This document shows positions 55,257 to 63,157 of a stretch of DNA of 64,000 bases, piece after piece. Positions within the stretch are counted from its first letter, which is position 1. The number at the start of each line of letters is the position of its first letter. Below the pieces are notes generated by a model. That model was not told the DNA's origin and searched no databases. It saw only the letters and a list, made by a program, of their open reading frames with translations. This DNA is from Arcticibacterium luteifluviistationis (GTDB taxonomy: Bacteria > Bacteroidota > Bacteroidia > Cytophagales > Spirosomataceae): positions 1 through 64,000 of the forward strand of contig NZ_CP029480.1 in assembly GCF_003258705.1 (NCBI RefSeq). The letters run 5' to 3'. The translations under genes and the position numbers were made by a program.

Positions 55257-56531
55257 ATGGCAGGAGAAATCAATATTAAAAATGGGGTTGATTGGATTAC
55301 GGTAATACTTTACTTGTCCCTAGTAGTGGTAGGTTATTTAAACATTTACGCAGCCGTATTCAATCCAGAAGACCCAATCGCTTTCTTTTCACTACAGCAC
55401 AATGCAGGTAGACAGCTTCTTTTCTTATGTCTATCTAGCATCATTGTGGTGCTTATACTTTTTGTAGACTATAAGGTTTACGACTCTTTTGCCTATATTT
55501 TTTATGGGTTTATGATACTGGTACTTCTAGCTACCATATTTTTAGGTAGTGACATTAAAGGTTCTAGGTCCTGGATAAAATTAGGTGCTTTTTCTCTTCA
55601 ACCTGCTGAGTTTTCTAAAACAGTTACTGCATTGGCTTTAGCAAAGTTTTTAAGCTCGCAAACGGTCAACTTGAAGAAATTTAAGGATTTATGGAAAGCA
55701 GCCGCCATCATATTAGTGCCACCTATCATTATTATACTACAAAAGGAAACAGGCTCAGCTTTAACATTTGCCATATTTATGGTAGTGCTTTATAGAGAAG
55801 GTTTGCCTTCTATTTTCCCTGCCCTTTTTTTAGGTTTTGTAACTATACTGGTGCTTTCACTATTTTATTCCAAATGGTACATAATGGGGGGACTAATTCT
55901 GCTCGGGGTACTCTTTTGGTTTCTAGTATTTTCAAAAAGAGACCGCTCCAGGCAAAACCTCTATAACCTCTTGGGGCTTTATCTCTTATTTTCCACCTTC
56001 ACTTTAGGACTAGATTTTTTCTTAACTAAAGTACTTCAACCCCATCAGCAAAGAAGAATTGAAGCTTTGGTAAACCCAGATGCCGATCCTTTAGGAGCTG
56101 GCTGGAATGTAAACCAGTCAAAACTAGCGATTGGCTCAGGTGGATTTATAGGAAAAGGATATTTGCAGGGCACTCAAACCAAGTTTGACTTTGTTCCAGA
56201 ACAATCCACTGACTTTATATTCTGTACGGTGGGTGAAGAATGGGGCTTTATTGGAGCTTTCGTTCTAATAGCACTATATCTGGGCCTTTTCGCCAGAATT
56301 ATTCACTTAGCAGAACAGCAGCGGGATAAGTTCGCCCGGATTTATGGCTACTGCGTGGCTTCTATTATGTTTTTTCACCTTCTGGTGAATATAGGAATGA
56401 CCATTGGTCTTATGCCCGTAATTGGTATACCACTCCCTTTTGTTAGCTATGGAGGTTCGTCTTTATGGTCGTTTACCATTCTCCTATTTATATTCCTAAA
56501 GCTAGACGCTCACAGAAGTTTCAAAGTTTAA
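55257..56531 (+). CDS. rodA: rod shape-determining protein RodA
   Basis: RodA is the SEDS-family glycan polymerase of the elongasome and works with PBP2. It is a 424-residue polytopic membrane protein with about ten helices and the SEDS segments SWIKLGAFSLQPAEFSK (about 102-118), TQTKFDFVPEQSTDFIF (about 302-318) and a closing PVIGIPLPFVSYGGSSL. It is co-transcribed with mrdA, and the next gene lies 30 bp downstream. Confidence 0.96.
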   Translation: MAGEINIKNGVDWITVILYLSLVVVGYLNIYAAVFNPEDPIAFFSLQHNAGRQLLFLCLSSIIVVLILFVDYKVYDSFAYIFYGFMILVLLATIFLGSDIKGSRSWIKLGAFSLQPAEFSKTVTALALAKFLSSQTVNLKKFKDLWKAAAIILVPPIIIILQKETGSALTFAIFMVVLYREGLPSIFPALFLGFVTILVLSLFYSKWYIMGGLILLGVLFWFLVFSKRDRSRQNLYNLLGLYLLFSTFTLGLDFFLTKVLQPHQQRRIEALVNPDADPLGAGWNVNQSKLAIGSGGFIGKGYLQGTQTKFDFVPEQSTDFIFCTVGEEWGFIGAFVLIALYLGLFARIIHLAEQQRDKFARIYGYCVASIMFFHLLVNIGMTIGLMPVIGIPLPFVSYGGSSLWSFTILLFIFLKLDAHRSFKV

Positions 56532-56561
56532 ATATCTATTTTTCAGAAATATTTGAAAATA

Positions 56562-57260
56562 ATGAATTCAGTATACCTTATTCCTACCTTACTTTCGCCA
56601 GACAGCAAAGACGCCGTTTTACCACCTGAGCTTATTGAACGCGTTAAGGTTTTAAATGTCTTCTTTGTAGAAAACATTAAAACAGCAAGGAGGTTTATTT
56701 CTGCCCTCAAAATAGACAAGATTATTGATGATATTACTTTTCATATTTTGACAAAGGATTCTGAATTTGAAGAAACTTTTAACCTCATGGCTACCCTAAC
56801 AGAGGATGTAGGAATATTGTCAGAGGCTGGTTGCCCCGGAATAGCAGACCCAGGAGCATTGGCAGTAGAAATAGCTCATCAGTTAGATTATAATGTAGTG
56901 CCGTTAGTTGGCCCCTCCTCTATCTTACTTGCTTTGATGGCCTCTGGTTTTAATGGTCAAAGTTTCGCTTTTAATGGCTACCTACCTATTGACAGCAAAG
57001 AAAGGGCTAAAAGAATAAAAGAACTGGAAAGGTTAAGTCATGTTTCGGGTCAAACACAGCTCTTCATGGAAACTCCTTACCGGAACCGTCAACTGTTCCA
57101 AGCGATATTGGCAACCTGTAATCCGAATACCAAATTAACCATTTCTGCAAATTTGACAGCATCAGATGCTTTCTCAAAAACCAAAAGTGTAGGAAAATGG
57201 AAGGAATTCAAAGATCTTGATATCCATAAGAAACCCGCCATTTTTGGGTTTGGCTCCTAA
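56562..57260 (+). CDS. SAM-dependent methyltransferase of the RsmI/tetrapyrrole-methylase fold
   Basis: A 232-residue protein of the tetrapyrrole-methylase-like family that includes RsmI, which 2'-O-methylates C1402 of 16S rRNA. The SAM-site stretch SEAGCPGIADPGALAV (about 90-105) and VGPSSILLALMASGF (about 124-138) are present. The N-terminus (VYLIPTLLSPD...) and VFFVENIKTARRF differ from standard RsmI, and it is shorter than RsmI (about 280), so it is best left as a paralog of unknown target. I took the ATG at 56562 over a TTG at 56553. It converges with aat and overlaps it by 4 bp. Confidence 0.85.
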   Translation: MNSVYLIPTLLSPDSKDAVLPPELIERVKVLNVFFVENIKTARRFISALKIDKIIDDITFHILTKDSEFEETFNLMATLTEDVGILSEAGCPGIADPGALAVEIAHQLDYNVVPLVGPSSILLALMASGFNGQSFAFNGYLPIDSKERAKRIKELERLSHVSGQTQLFMETPYRNRQLFQAILATCNPNTKLTISANLTASDAFSKTKSVGKWKEFKDLDIHKKPAIFGFGS

Positions 57261-57880
57261 GCCATTACCTCCGCAAGTTTTAAGGCTCCTAATGAGGGCA
57301 CAAAAGTCAGCTTCATGGCAATAGCTTCTTTAAGTGAAGCTTCGTATGCCACCTTAGGTATTTCAATGGCACCATACCGCAGTACGTTATCATTGATAAA
57401 CTGTGTATCTAAAAGAATAAAGCCTCTATGCCTTAGAATTTCAATGAGATAATGAAAGGCCACTTTGGAAGCATTGGAAACCAAATGAAACATGGATTCT
57501 CCAAAAAACACGCCTCCTATAGAAACACCATACAAACCGCCTACTAATTTATCACCTTCATAAGCTTCTACCGAGTGTGCAAAGCCATTTGAATGTAATT
57601 GACAATAAACGTCAATAATTTCATTTGAAATCCATGTTTCATCTTCAGGAAACCTTGGCTTGGCACAATACTCCATTACACCTCTAAAGTCCTTATTGAT
57701 TCGGATATCAAACAGCTTCTTATTTAATACAGGTCTTAAGGATTTAGATGGCTTATAGTTTTCTAGCGGAATAATAGCTCTTGGGTCTGGAGCATACCAA
57801 GAGATCTCTCCTGTGGCATCTGCCATTGGAAAAAAACCATTTAAATATGCATAAATTAATTCCTCTACCTGTAGGGGCAT
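57257..57880 (-). CDS. aat: leucyl/phenylalanyl-tRNA-protein transferase
   Basis: Aat adds Leu or Phe from tRNA to N-terminal Arg/Lys of proteins, marking them for ClpAP via the N-end rule. The sequence has ISWYAPDPRAIIPLENY (about 25-41), GGLYGVSIGGVFFGESMFH (about 115-133) and LDTQFINDNVLRYGA, all hallmarks. At 207 residues it is of normal length. It is translated 3 bp after pyrR, probably in one operon. Confidence 0.94.
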   Translation of the reverse strand: MPLQVEELIYAYLNGFFPMADATGEISWYAPDPRAIIPLENYKPSKSLRPVLNKKLFDIRINKDFRGVMEYCAKPRFPEDETWISNEIIDVYCQLHSNGFAHSVEAYEGDKLVGGLYGVSIGGVFFGESMFHLVSNASKVAFHYLIEILRHRGFILLDTQFINDNVLRYGAIEIPKVAYEASLKEAIAMKLTFVPSLGALKLAEVMA

Positions 57881-57883
57881 ATA

Positions 57884-58426
57884 TCAAGAGTCCATCAACC
57901 AGATTTTATCTTCTTTAAAGCTCTGCTCTGTCCATTCCACCAATACTCTTTGCGTATCTTGTGTATTAACTTTCTTACCAGTGTAATCAGGCTGAATAGG
58001 CAAATCCCTATTATAACTTCTATCTATTAAACAAAGAAGCTCAATTTTGGCTGGGCGGCCAAAAGCCTGTAAAGCATCAATAGCCGCTCTTACCATTCTG
58101 CCTGTAGCCAAAACATCATCTATTAAAATGACATTCTTTTTTTCCACCACAAAGTTGATATTGGTAGCGTTCGGCTTTAAAATAGAATCTCTTCTTCGGA
58201 AATCATCTCGATAAAAGGTAGCATCAATAGAGCCACTAAGCACCTTAGTACCTAGTTCTTCTTCCAAAATACCCACTATTCTGTCCGCTAAATAAACTCC
58301 TCTAGGCTGTAGACCTATTATAACTGCATCCCCTAAGTCTCCATGATTCTCAATAATTTCTTGAGAGAGCCTTTTAAGGATTACATTCAGTAAGGGTTGA
58401 TTTAAGATTAATCTCTTTTTACTCAT
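57884..58426 (-). CDS. pyrR: PyrR-type phosphoribosyltransferase
   Basis: A type I phosphoribosyltransferase of the PyrR kind, which in Gram-positive bacteria binds pyr mRNA and has uracil phosphoribosyltransferase activity. The PRPP loop VILIDDVLATGR is at about 99-110, and IIGLQPRGVYLADRIV at about 36-51. The 180-residue length fits PyrR. No pyr genes are next to it, so regulatory and salvage roles are both possible. It precedes aat by 3 bp. Confidence 0.88.
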   Translation of the reverse strand: MSKKRLILNQPLLNVILKRLSQEIIENHGDLGDAVIIGLQPRGVYLADRIVGILEEELGTKVLSGSIDATFYRDDFRRRDSILKPNATNINFVVEKKNVILIDDVLATGRMVRAAIDALQAFGRPAKIELLCLIDRSYNRDLPIQPDYTGKKVNTQDTQRVLVEWTEQSFKEDKIWLMDS

Positions 58427-58566
58427 TCTAATAAAGCATTAAAAACAAAAATATTGACTTAAAACCAAAATGACTAACTCATAGAGAGTTTCGTTTTTCA
58501 AAAGATTGACACTTCACTTTAATATAATGAAGCACAGTCCGGCATGAACCTTTAAGAATACCCTTT

Positions 58567-58574
58567 TATCTTTG
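58567..58574 (+). promoter_or_regulatory. candidate -7 element for pth
   Basis: TATCTTTG, matching TAnnTTTG, 40 bp before the ATG at 58615, which supports the longer start. Confidence 0.45.
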
Positions 58575-58614
58575 CCTTAGTGTTAGTTTCAAATAAAAAA
58601 TTAGATACTTATTT

Positions 58615-59250
58615 ATGAGTAACTTTTTCAGCAGCCTTCTTCAAAAATTTAAGAAAGAAGAAAACAATACCCCAGAAGAATCAAACGAAATGAAATACCT
58701 TATAGTAGGACTTGGTAACATTGGACCTAAATATGCCTTCACTAGACATAATGTTGGCTTTATGGCTTTAGATAGATTAGCAGCAGAAGAAGGTCTAAAC
58801 TTCAGTATGGAAAAACTAGCTTATCATACCGAATGGAAATTTAAAGGCCGAAAAGTCCACCTTATCAAACCTACAACTTTCATGAACCTATCCGGCAAGG
58901 CCTTACAATACTGGATGAACACACAGAAAATCCCAAAAGAGAATGTACTTGTACTAGTAGACGATTTAGCCCTACCTATTGGCAAACTACGCCTAAAACC
59001 TAAAGGCTCTTCTGCAGGTCATAACGGACTGAAGGATATTGAAAGGGTGCTACAAGATTCGGAATATGCTAGATTAAAAATCGGAATAGGAAACAATTAC
59101 CCTAAAGGTAGACAGGTGGACTATGTCTTAGGAGAGTTCCCTGAGGATGATATGATACTTATGATGAATAAATTTGACAAAGTCAAAGAAATGATTTCAA
59201 GCTTTTGTTTCGTAGGTGTAAACAAAACTATGAACTCGTTCAATGAATAA
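58615..59250 (+). CDS. pth: peptidyl-tRNA hydrolase
   Basis: Pth hydrolyses peptidyl-tRNA released from stalled ribosomes. The core starts LIVGLGNIGPKYAFTRHNVGF with the substrate Asn35 and catalytic H45 (E. coli N10 and H20), then KPTTFMNLSG, VLVDDLALPIG and GSSAGHNGLKDI, all intact. The first 25 residues are a polar, Lys/Glu-rich extension; an internal ATG at 58690 would give the minimal enzyme. A -7 element at 58567 supports transcription that includes the longer start, so I kept it. The extension is not part of the conserved core and is of unknown role. Confidence 0.95.
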   Translation: MSNFFSSLLQKFKKEENNTPEESNEMKYLIVGLGNIGPKYAFTRHNVGFMALDRLAAEEGLNFSMEKLAYHTEWKFKGRKVHLIKPTTFMNLSGKALQYWMNTQKIPKENVLVLVDDLALPIGKLRLKPKGSSAGHNGLKDIERVLQDSEYARLKIGIGNNYPKGRQVDYVLGEFPEDDMILMMNKFDKVKEMISSFCFVGVNKTMNSFNE

Positions 59251-59410
59251 TTGTACTTTAAGAAGAACTTTCGCTTCTACTAGAAATACATATATTATAT
59301 AGTTAATTATTTTAATAATAGAATATAATTCGCCTCAAGGCTCTCATAAAATCAATAGAAGGTTATACCATTCTGAAAACTAACAAAATAACACTATATT
59401 ATACTGCAGA

Positions 59411-59459
59411 GCATCTTGCGAGAAACTTGCAAGATGCCCACAAATACCTCACATTTGTG
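59411..59459. repeat. two consecutive inverted repeats upstream of the 59499 gene
   Basis: GCATCTTGC (59411-59419) with GCAAGATGC (59429-59437), perfect 9 bp with a 9-nt loop; then CACAAAT (59439-59445) with ATTTGTG (59453-59459), 7-nt loop. They sit 40-88 bp before the start codon; either operators or leader hairpins. Confidence 0.55.
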
Positions 59460-59498
59460 TCATAATAAAAACAAGGAAACATAAATATTCCACGAATT

Positions 59499-59963
59499 AT
59501 GACACATAGAATAGTAACTTTAGTATTAATAATCGCAGCAGCTATCTCGGGAGTGAGTTCAGCTAAAGCAAATGACTCTGTAAACGTAAAATCTAATATA
59601 TACTTATCATCAGGCTCTGAATTCAACTTCAAAGTTTTCATGAATAAGAACGCAAAGAGATTCGTAAAAAAGAACAATGACGAGTGGGCGACTTTTAACA
59701 ATGTTGTTCGTCTTTATAACAATCAAACTGGAAGCTTCTTAAAACTTTCAGAAGAAGAAAAAGCAGAATTCTCAAACGCTGTAGCAAGCATCAACACGAA
59801 ACTTGCTAACATGAAAGGCAGAGAATCTCAAATTTGGCTTACAAAAGTAGACGTAACAGAGAAGGTATTTAACTTCCTTTGGAGCAACAAAGTAGAAGAG
59901 AAGCCATTAGAAAACATTTACGAAATACCTACAATTAGCGTAGAAGCAACGGTAGGTAGATAA
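59499..59963 (+). CDS. hypothetical secreted protein
   Basis: A 154-residue exported protein with a signal peptide (about 1-25, ending SSAKAN). The mature part has no recognised domain; it is mixed charged with a helical segment (about 80-105, KLSEEEKAEFSNAVASINTKL) and ends with a polar tail. Its leader has two strong inverted repeats (59411-59459), and it is isolated, with a terminator 90 bp after it. I cannot infer a function. Confidence 0.68.
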   Translation: MTHRIVTLVLIIAAAISGVSSAKANDSVNVKSNIYLSSGSEFNFKVFMNKNAKRFVKKNNDEWATFNNVVRLYNNQTGSFLKLSEEEKAEFSNAVASINTKLANMKGRESQIWLTKVDVTEKVFNFLWSNKVEEKPLENIYEIPTISVEATVGR

Positions 59964-60050
59964 AACATAAACTTCTTATAAAGTGATGTTTTATACACTC
60001 ACAAAATAAAGAAGCTTAATAATTTAATAGGTTAGGGTTGAATAGACAAA

Positions 60051-60082
60051 TGCCGCTCCTCATGGGGGCGGCTATTTTTTTT
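60051..60082 (+). terminator. terminator after the secreted protein gene
   Basis: GCCGCTCC against GGGGGCGGC with one G-T pair and a CAT loop, then eight Ts. Confidence 0.88.
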
Positions 60083-60202
60083 GTACACGTCTAACTTTTC
60101 AGAATACTCATGAAATAATTTATAACAAATAAAAACCAAAAGCCCTTCTAATTGCCTATCTCTAGTTTTAGCTTTATTTTTAAAGAAAAACTATCCCTAT
60201 TT

Positions 60203-61390
60203 ATGCAAAAATTAGCCATCCTAGGCTCAGGTTTCATTTCAGAATTTTATGCCTCCTCTATTCTAGGACAAAGAAGTAAAGATGAAATAATAATTGCCGC
60301 TTCTAGAAGTGAAGAAAGCACTAAGAAGTTTGCCGAAAAATTTAATATCCCAGAATATAGCACCGACCTCAACAAGGCCATAAACCACCCAGATGTAAGC
60401 ATTGTGGTAATAGGCTTACCAAACTATCTCCACCTAGAAACCGTTTTAGCCTGTGCCAAGGCCGGCAAGGGAGTAATTTGCACTAAACCTCTTGGACGAA
60501 ACGCAGCAGAGGCCTTACAGATGCTAAGAGCCGTAGAGAAGGCAGGAATCTTCCATGGCTACATGGAAGACCTCGTTTATACCCCTAAAACACTTAAGGC
60601 TATTGAAAACGTGAAACAGGGCTCTTTAGGCAGAATACTTTGGGCCAAATCTAGAGAAACACACCCTGGCCCACATAGCGACTGGTTTTGGGACAAAGAA
60701 AAAGCTGGTGGAGGGGCCATTCTTGACCTCGCCTGTCACTGCATTGAAATAGGAAGGAGCTTTATTGGCAAAGAACAAAAGCCCATAGAGGTTATGTGCT
60801 GGGCTGCCACACAGGTCAAACCAATAGATGCAGAAGACCACGCCATAGGCCTTGTGAAGTATGCTAATGGAGCCATTGGGCAGTTTGAAGTAAGTTGGAC
60901 TTTTCGTGGCGGACTTGACATTAGAGACGAAGTAATGGGAACAGAAGGTACTATCTGGCTAAACCATTTCCTTAGAACGGGTTTTGATATGTTCACAGCT
61001 CCTGGGCAAAGTGGCTATGTAGCCGAAAAAGCAGAATCTGATTCAGGTTGGATTTTTCCTGTGGCAGACGAGAATCAGGACCTTGGATATAACCACATGT
61101 TTAACGACATGTTCACCGCCTATGAAAACAAAACTAGCCCCACAGAGACTTTTTACGACGGCTACGTGGTCAATGCCATCATGGACGCCGCCTACCTATC
61201 TGTTAAATCTAAAAAATGGGAAGCTATAGAAATTGAAGATTGGCGAGGAGAAGAACCCGACTCAGCCGCAAGTCATAGCCTTGCATCTTACAATGACCAA
61301 TATTACTTACTCAAAGAAGAGGTCATGCCAAATGGAGGTAAAACACTATTGCTCAAAGACAAAAAGACAGGAGAAATTATTAGAAAGTAG
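60203..61390 (+). CDS. Gfo/Idh/MocA family oxidoreductase
   Basis: A 395-residue NAD(P)-dependent oxidoreductase, mostly acting on sugars or sugar acids. The Rossmann motif is ILGSGFISEFYASSILG at the N-terminus, with the family lysine in CTKPLGRNAAEA (about 95-106). A HPGPHSDWFWDKEKAGGGAILDLACHCIE segment follows. I chose the ATG at 60203, since the upstream in-frame residues are not homologous. It lies 35 bp before the MFS permease and is probably co-expressed, suggesting uptake and oxidation of a sugar or nucleoside, which is inference. Confidence 0.92.
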   Translation: MQKLAILGSGFISEFYASSILGQRSKDEIIIAASRSEESTKKFAEKFNIPEYSTDLNKAINHPDVSIVVIGLPNYLHLETVLACAKAGKGVICTKPLGRNAAEALQMLRAVEKAGIFHGYMEDLVYTPKTLKAIENVKQGSLGRILWAKSRETHPGPHSDWFWDKEKAGGGAILDLACHCIEIGRSFIGKEQKPIEVMCWAATQVKPIDAEDHAIGLVKYANGAIGQFEVSWTFRGGLDIRDEVMGTEGTIWLNHFLRTGFDMFTAPGQSGYVAEKAESDSGWIFPVADENQDLGYNHMFNDMFTAYENKTSPTETFYDGYVVNAIMDAAYLSVKSKKWEAIEIEDWRGEEPDSAASHSLASYNDQYYLLKEEVMPNGGKTLLLKDKKTGEIIRK

Positions 61391-61425
61391 ACTCCCCTAT
61401 TTTCAAATTAAAACAACAAAGCCAA

Positions 61426-62625
61426 ATGAAACTTAAAATCAAGTTGCAACTGTCTAGTATGATGTTCCTCCAGTTTTTCATCTGGGGTGTTTGGTACGTT
61501 ACCATGGGTACTTACCTAATAAAAATTGGCTTTGACGGCTTAAATATAGGTGCTGCTTATAGTACTATTAATTGGGGTGCTATTATTTCACCATTTGTAA
61601 TAGGCATGATAGCAGACCGTTTTTTCTCCGCCGAGCGTGTTCTAGGAATCATGCACCTTACAGGTGGCGTCATTTTATACATTTTAATTCAAATAACAGA
61701 CCCTGCTACTTTCTTCTGGACACTCTTAGTGTACGCTTTGCTTTACATGCCAACGTTGGCCTTAGTTAACACCATTTGCTTTAATCAAATGACTGATACC
61801 AAAAACGAGTTTCCTCGGATTAGAGTATTAGGCACTTTAGGATGGATAACTTCGGGACTACTCATAGGCTGGATGAAGATTGAAGACTCTAGCATGGTTT
61901 TTCAGATAGGAGCTGCCGCATCTATTTTACTTGGCATTTACAGTTTCTTCTTACCGAGCACTCCTCCTCAAAGCAAAGGCCAAAGCCCGACCATAAGAGA
62001 CATTTTAGGCTTAGATGCCTTAGCCCTTCTTAAAGACCGTAATTTTGCTGTTTTCATAGTATGTTCACTTCTTATTTCTATACCGCTAGCGTTTTACTAC
62101 AGCTTCACCAACCCTTTCTTAAACGAAGTGGGTATGGAAAACGCAGCTGGCAAAATGACCTTAGGTCAGGGCTCTGAATTTCTCTTCCTACTTTTAATGC
62201 CTTTCTTTTTTAGTAGATTAGGGGTAAAGAAGATGCTCCTCATAGCCATGCTGGCATGGATAACAAGATACCTTTTCTTTGCCTATGGCAATAATGAAGA
62301 GTTAGTACCACTGCTTTACATGGGAATAATCTTACACGGCATATGTTACGACTTCTTTTTTGTTACGGGTCAAATTTATGTAGACCAAGCAGCACCTAAA
62401 AAAATCAAGGCATCGGCTCAAGGTTTTATAACCCTTATCACCTACGGCTTAGGAATGCTAATTGGAAGTTGGGCTGCAGGATGGTTTGTAAAGCAATACA
62501 CCTTAGCAAACGGTAATCACTTATGGCAAAGCATCTGGCTAATTCCAGCAGGAATGGCATTAATAGCAACGTTATTATTCTTGACACTCTTCAGTGAAAA
62601 GAAAAAAGTCTCTGTAGAAAATTAA
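61426..62625 (+). CDS. MFS permease of the nucleoside:H+ symporter (NupG-like) type
   Basis: A 399-residue, 12-helix transporter resembling NupG/XapB nucleoside-proton symporters. The N-terminus (LQLSSMMFLQFFIWGVWYVTMGTYL) is family-typical, with FPRIRVLGTLGWITSGLLIGW (about 128-148) and VDQAAPKKIKASAQGFITLITYGLG near the end. The substrate is probably a nucleoside or similar sugar. It pairs with the preceding oxidoreductase. Confidence 0.9.
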   Translation: MKLKIKLQLSSMMFLQFFIWGVWYVTMGTYLIKIGFDGLNIGAAYSTINWGAIISPFVIGMIADRFFSAERVLGIMHLTGGVILYILIQITDPATFFWTLLVYALLYMPTLALVNTICFNQMTDTKNEFPRIRVLGTLGWITSGLLIGWMKIEDSSMVFQIGAAASILLGIYSFFLPSTPPQSKGQSPTIRDILGLDALALLKDRNFAVFIVCSLLISIPLAFYYSFTNPFLNEVGMENAAGKMTLGQGSEFLFLLLMPFFFSRLGVKKMLLIAMLAWITRYLFFAYGNNEELVPLLYMGIILHGICYDFFFVTGQIYVDQAAPKKIKASAQGFITLITYGLGMLIGSWAAGWFVKQYTLANGNHLWQSIWLIPAGMALIATLLFLTLFSEKKKVSVEN

Positions 62626-62726
62626 TTTCAAGATGGACAATCGACTTAACAAAAAGATTACCAGCGGCTTACATAAAACACCAGTAAAAACAAGAAATAA
62701 ATATCAAAAAATAGTTAGCCAAGGGC

Positions 62727-62756
62727 TTGACATAAACAAAAATTAATATACCTTTG
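62727..62756 (+). promoter_or_regulatory. promoter of tRNA-Asp
   Basis: TTG at 62727-62729 (within TTGACA), a 19-bp spacer and TACCTTTG at 62749-62756, 38 bp before the mature tRNA. The best promoter match in the window. Confidence 0.7.
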
Positions 62757-62794
62757 CACTTCCAAATCAGGAAAAACATTCCAAATTTGGTTCC

Positions 62795-62868
62795 GGTCTG
62801 GTAGTTCAGTTGGTTAGAATACCTGCCTGTCACGCAGGGGGTCGCGAGTTCGAGTCTCGTCCAGACCG
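62795..62868 (+). tRNA. tRNA-Asp (anticodon GTC)
   Basis: A complete cloverleaf: 7-bp acceptor stem GGTCTGG/CCAGACC, D-arm, anticodon stem CCTGC/GCAGG with loop CTGTCAC giving anticodon GTC, and T-arm with GTTCGAGTC. The discriminator base is G73; CCA is not encoded. It has its own promoter and a strong hairpin after it. Confidence 0.97.
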
Positions 62869-62872
62869 CTAC

Positions 62873-62916
62873 AAAGAGTCGCAAATAGCTAATTATTAGC
62901 AATTTGCGACTCTTTT
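62873..62916. terminator. terminator hairpin after tRNA-Asp
   Basis: A perfect 14-bp stem, AAAGAGTCGCAAAT (62873-62886) with ATTTGCGACTCTTT (62902-62915), and an inner GCTAAT/ATTAGC stem inside the loop, then a T run. Very stable; suited to end the tRNA transcript, and it is nearly symmetric. Confidence 0.85.
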
Positions 62917-62925
62917 ACTTTTAGG

Positions 62926-62947
62926 TTAGCCCGTATTTAGCCCATAT
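62926..62947. repeat. tandem 11-bp repeat next to tRNA-Asp
   Basis: TTAGCCCGTAT then TTAGCCCATAT, head-to-tail with one mismatch. It lies 58 bp after the tRNA 3' end. It could be a recombinase arm or attachment site of an integrated element, though no matching copy can be checked inside the window. Confidence 0.45.
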
Positions 62948-62949
62948 CT

Positions 62950-62987
62950 ACTAAAATTCAAAAAAAACAAAATACTTGAATTTTAGT
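62950..62987. repeat. 12-bp inverted repeat
   Basis: ACTAAAATTCAA (62950-62961) with TTGAATTTTAGT (62976-62987), perfect, 14-nt A-rich spacer. It could be a regulator or recombinase site, or a weak hairpin. Confidence 0.5.
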
Positions 62988-63157
62988 TCTCCAACATTAC
63001 TCATCAAAGCAAGCTTGCTATGTTTAGAAAGCCTACCTTATTTCCAGAAAATGAAATTTCAAGCCAAACTTGACAGCTCCAGCTCCTGCCAGCTACTAGC
63101 ACAAAAGATCAATCCAACTCAAAATCATTCCTACCTACACAAACTCTGTAAACACCT

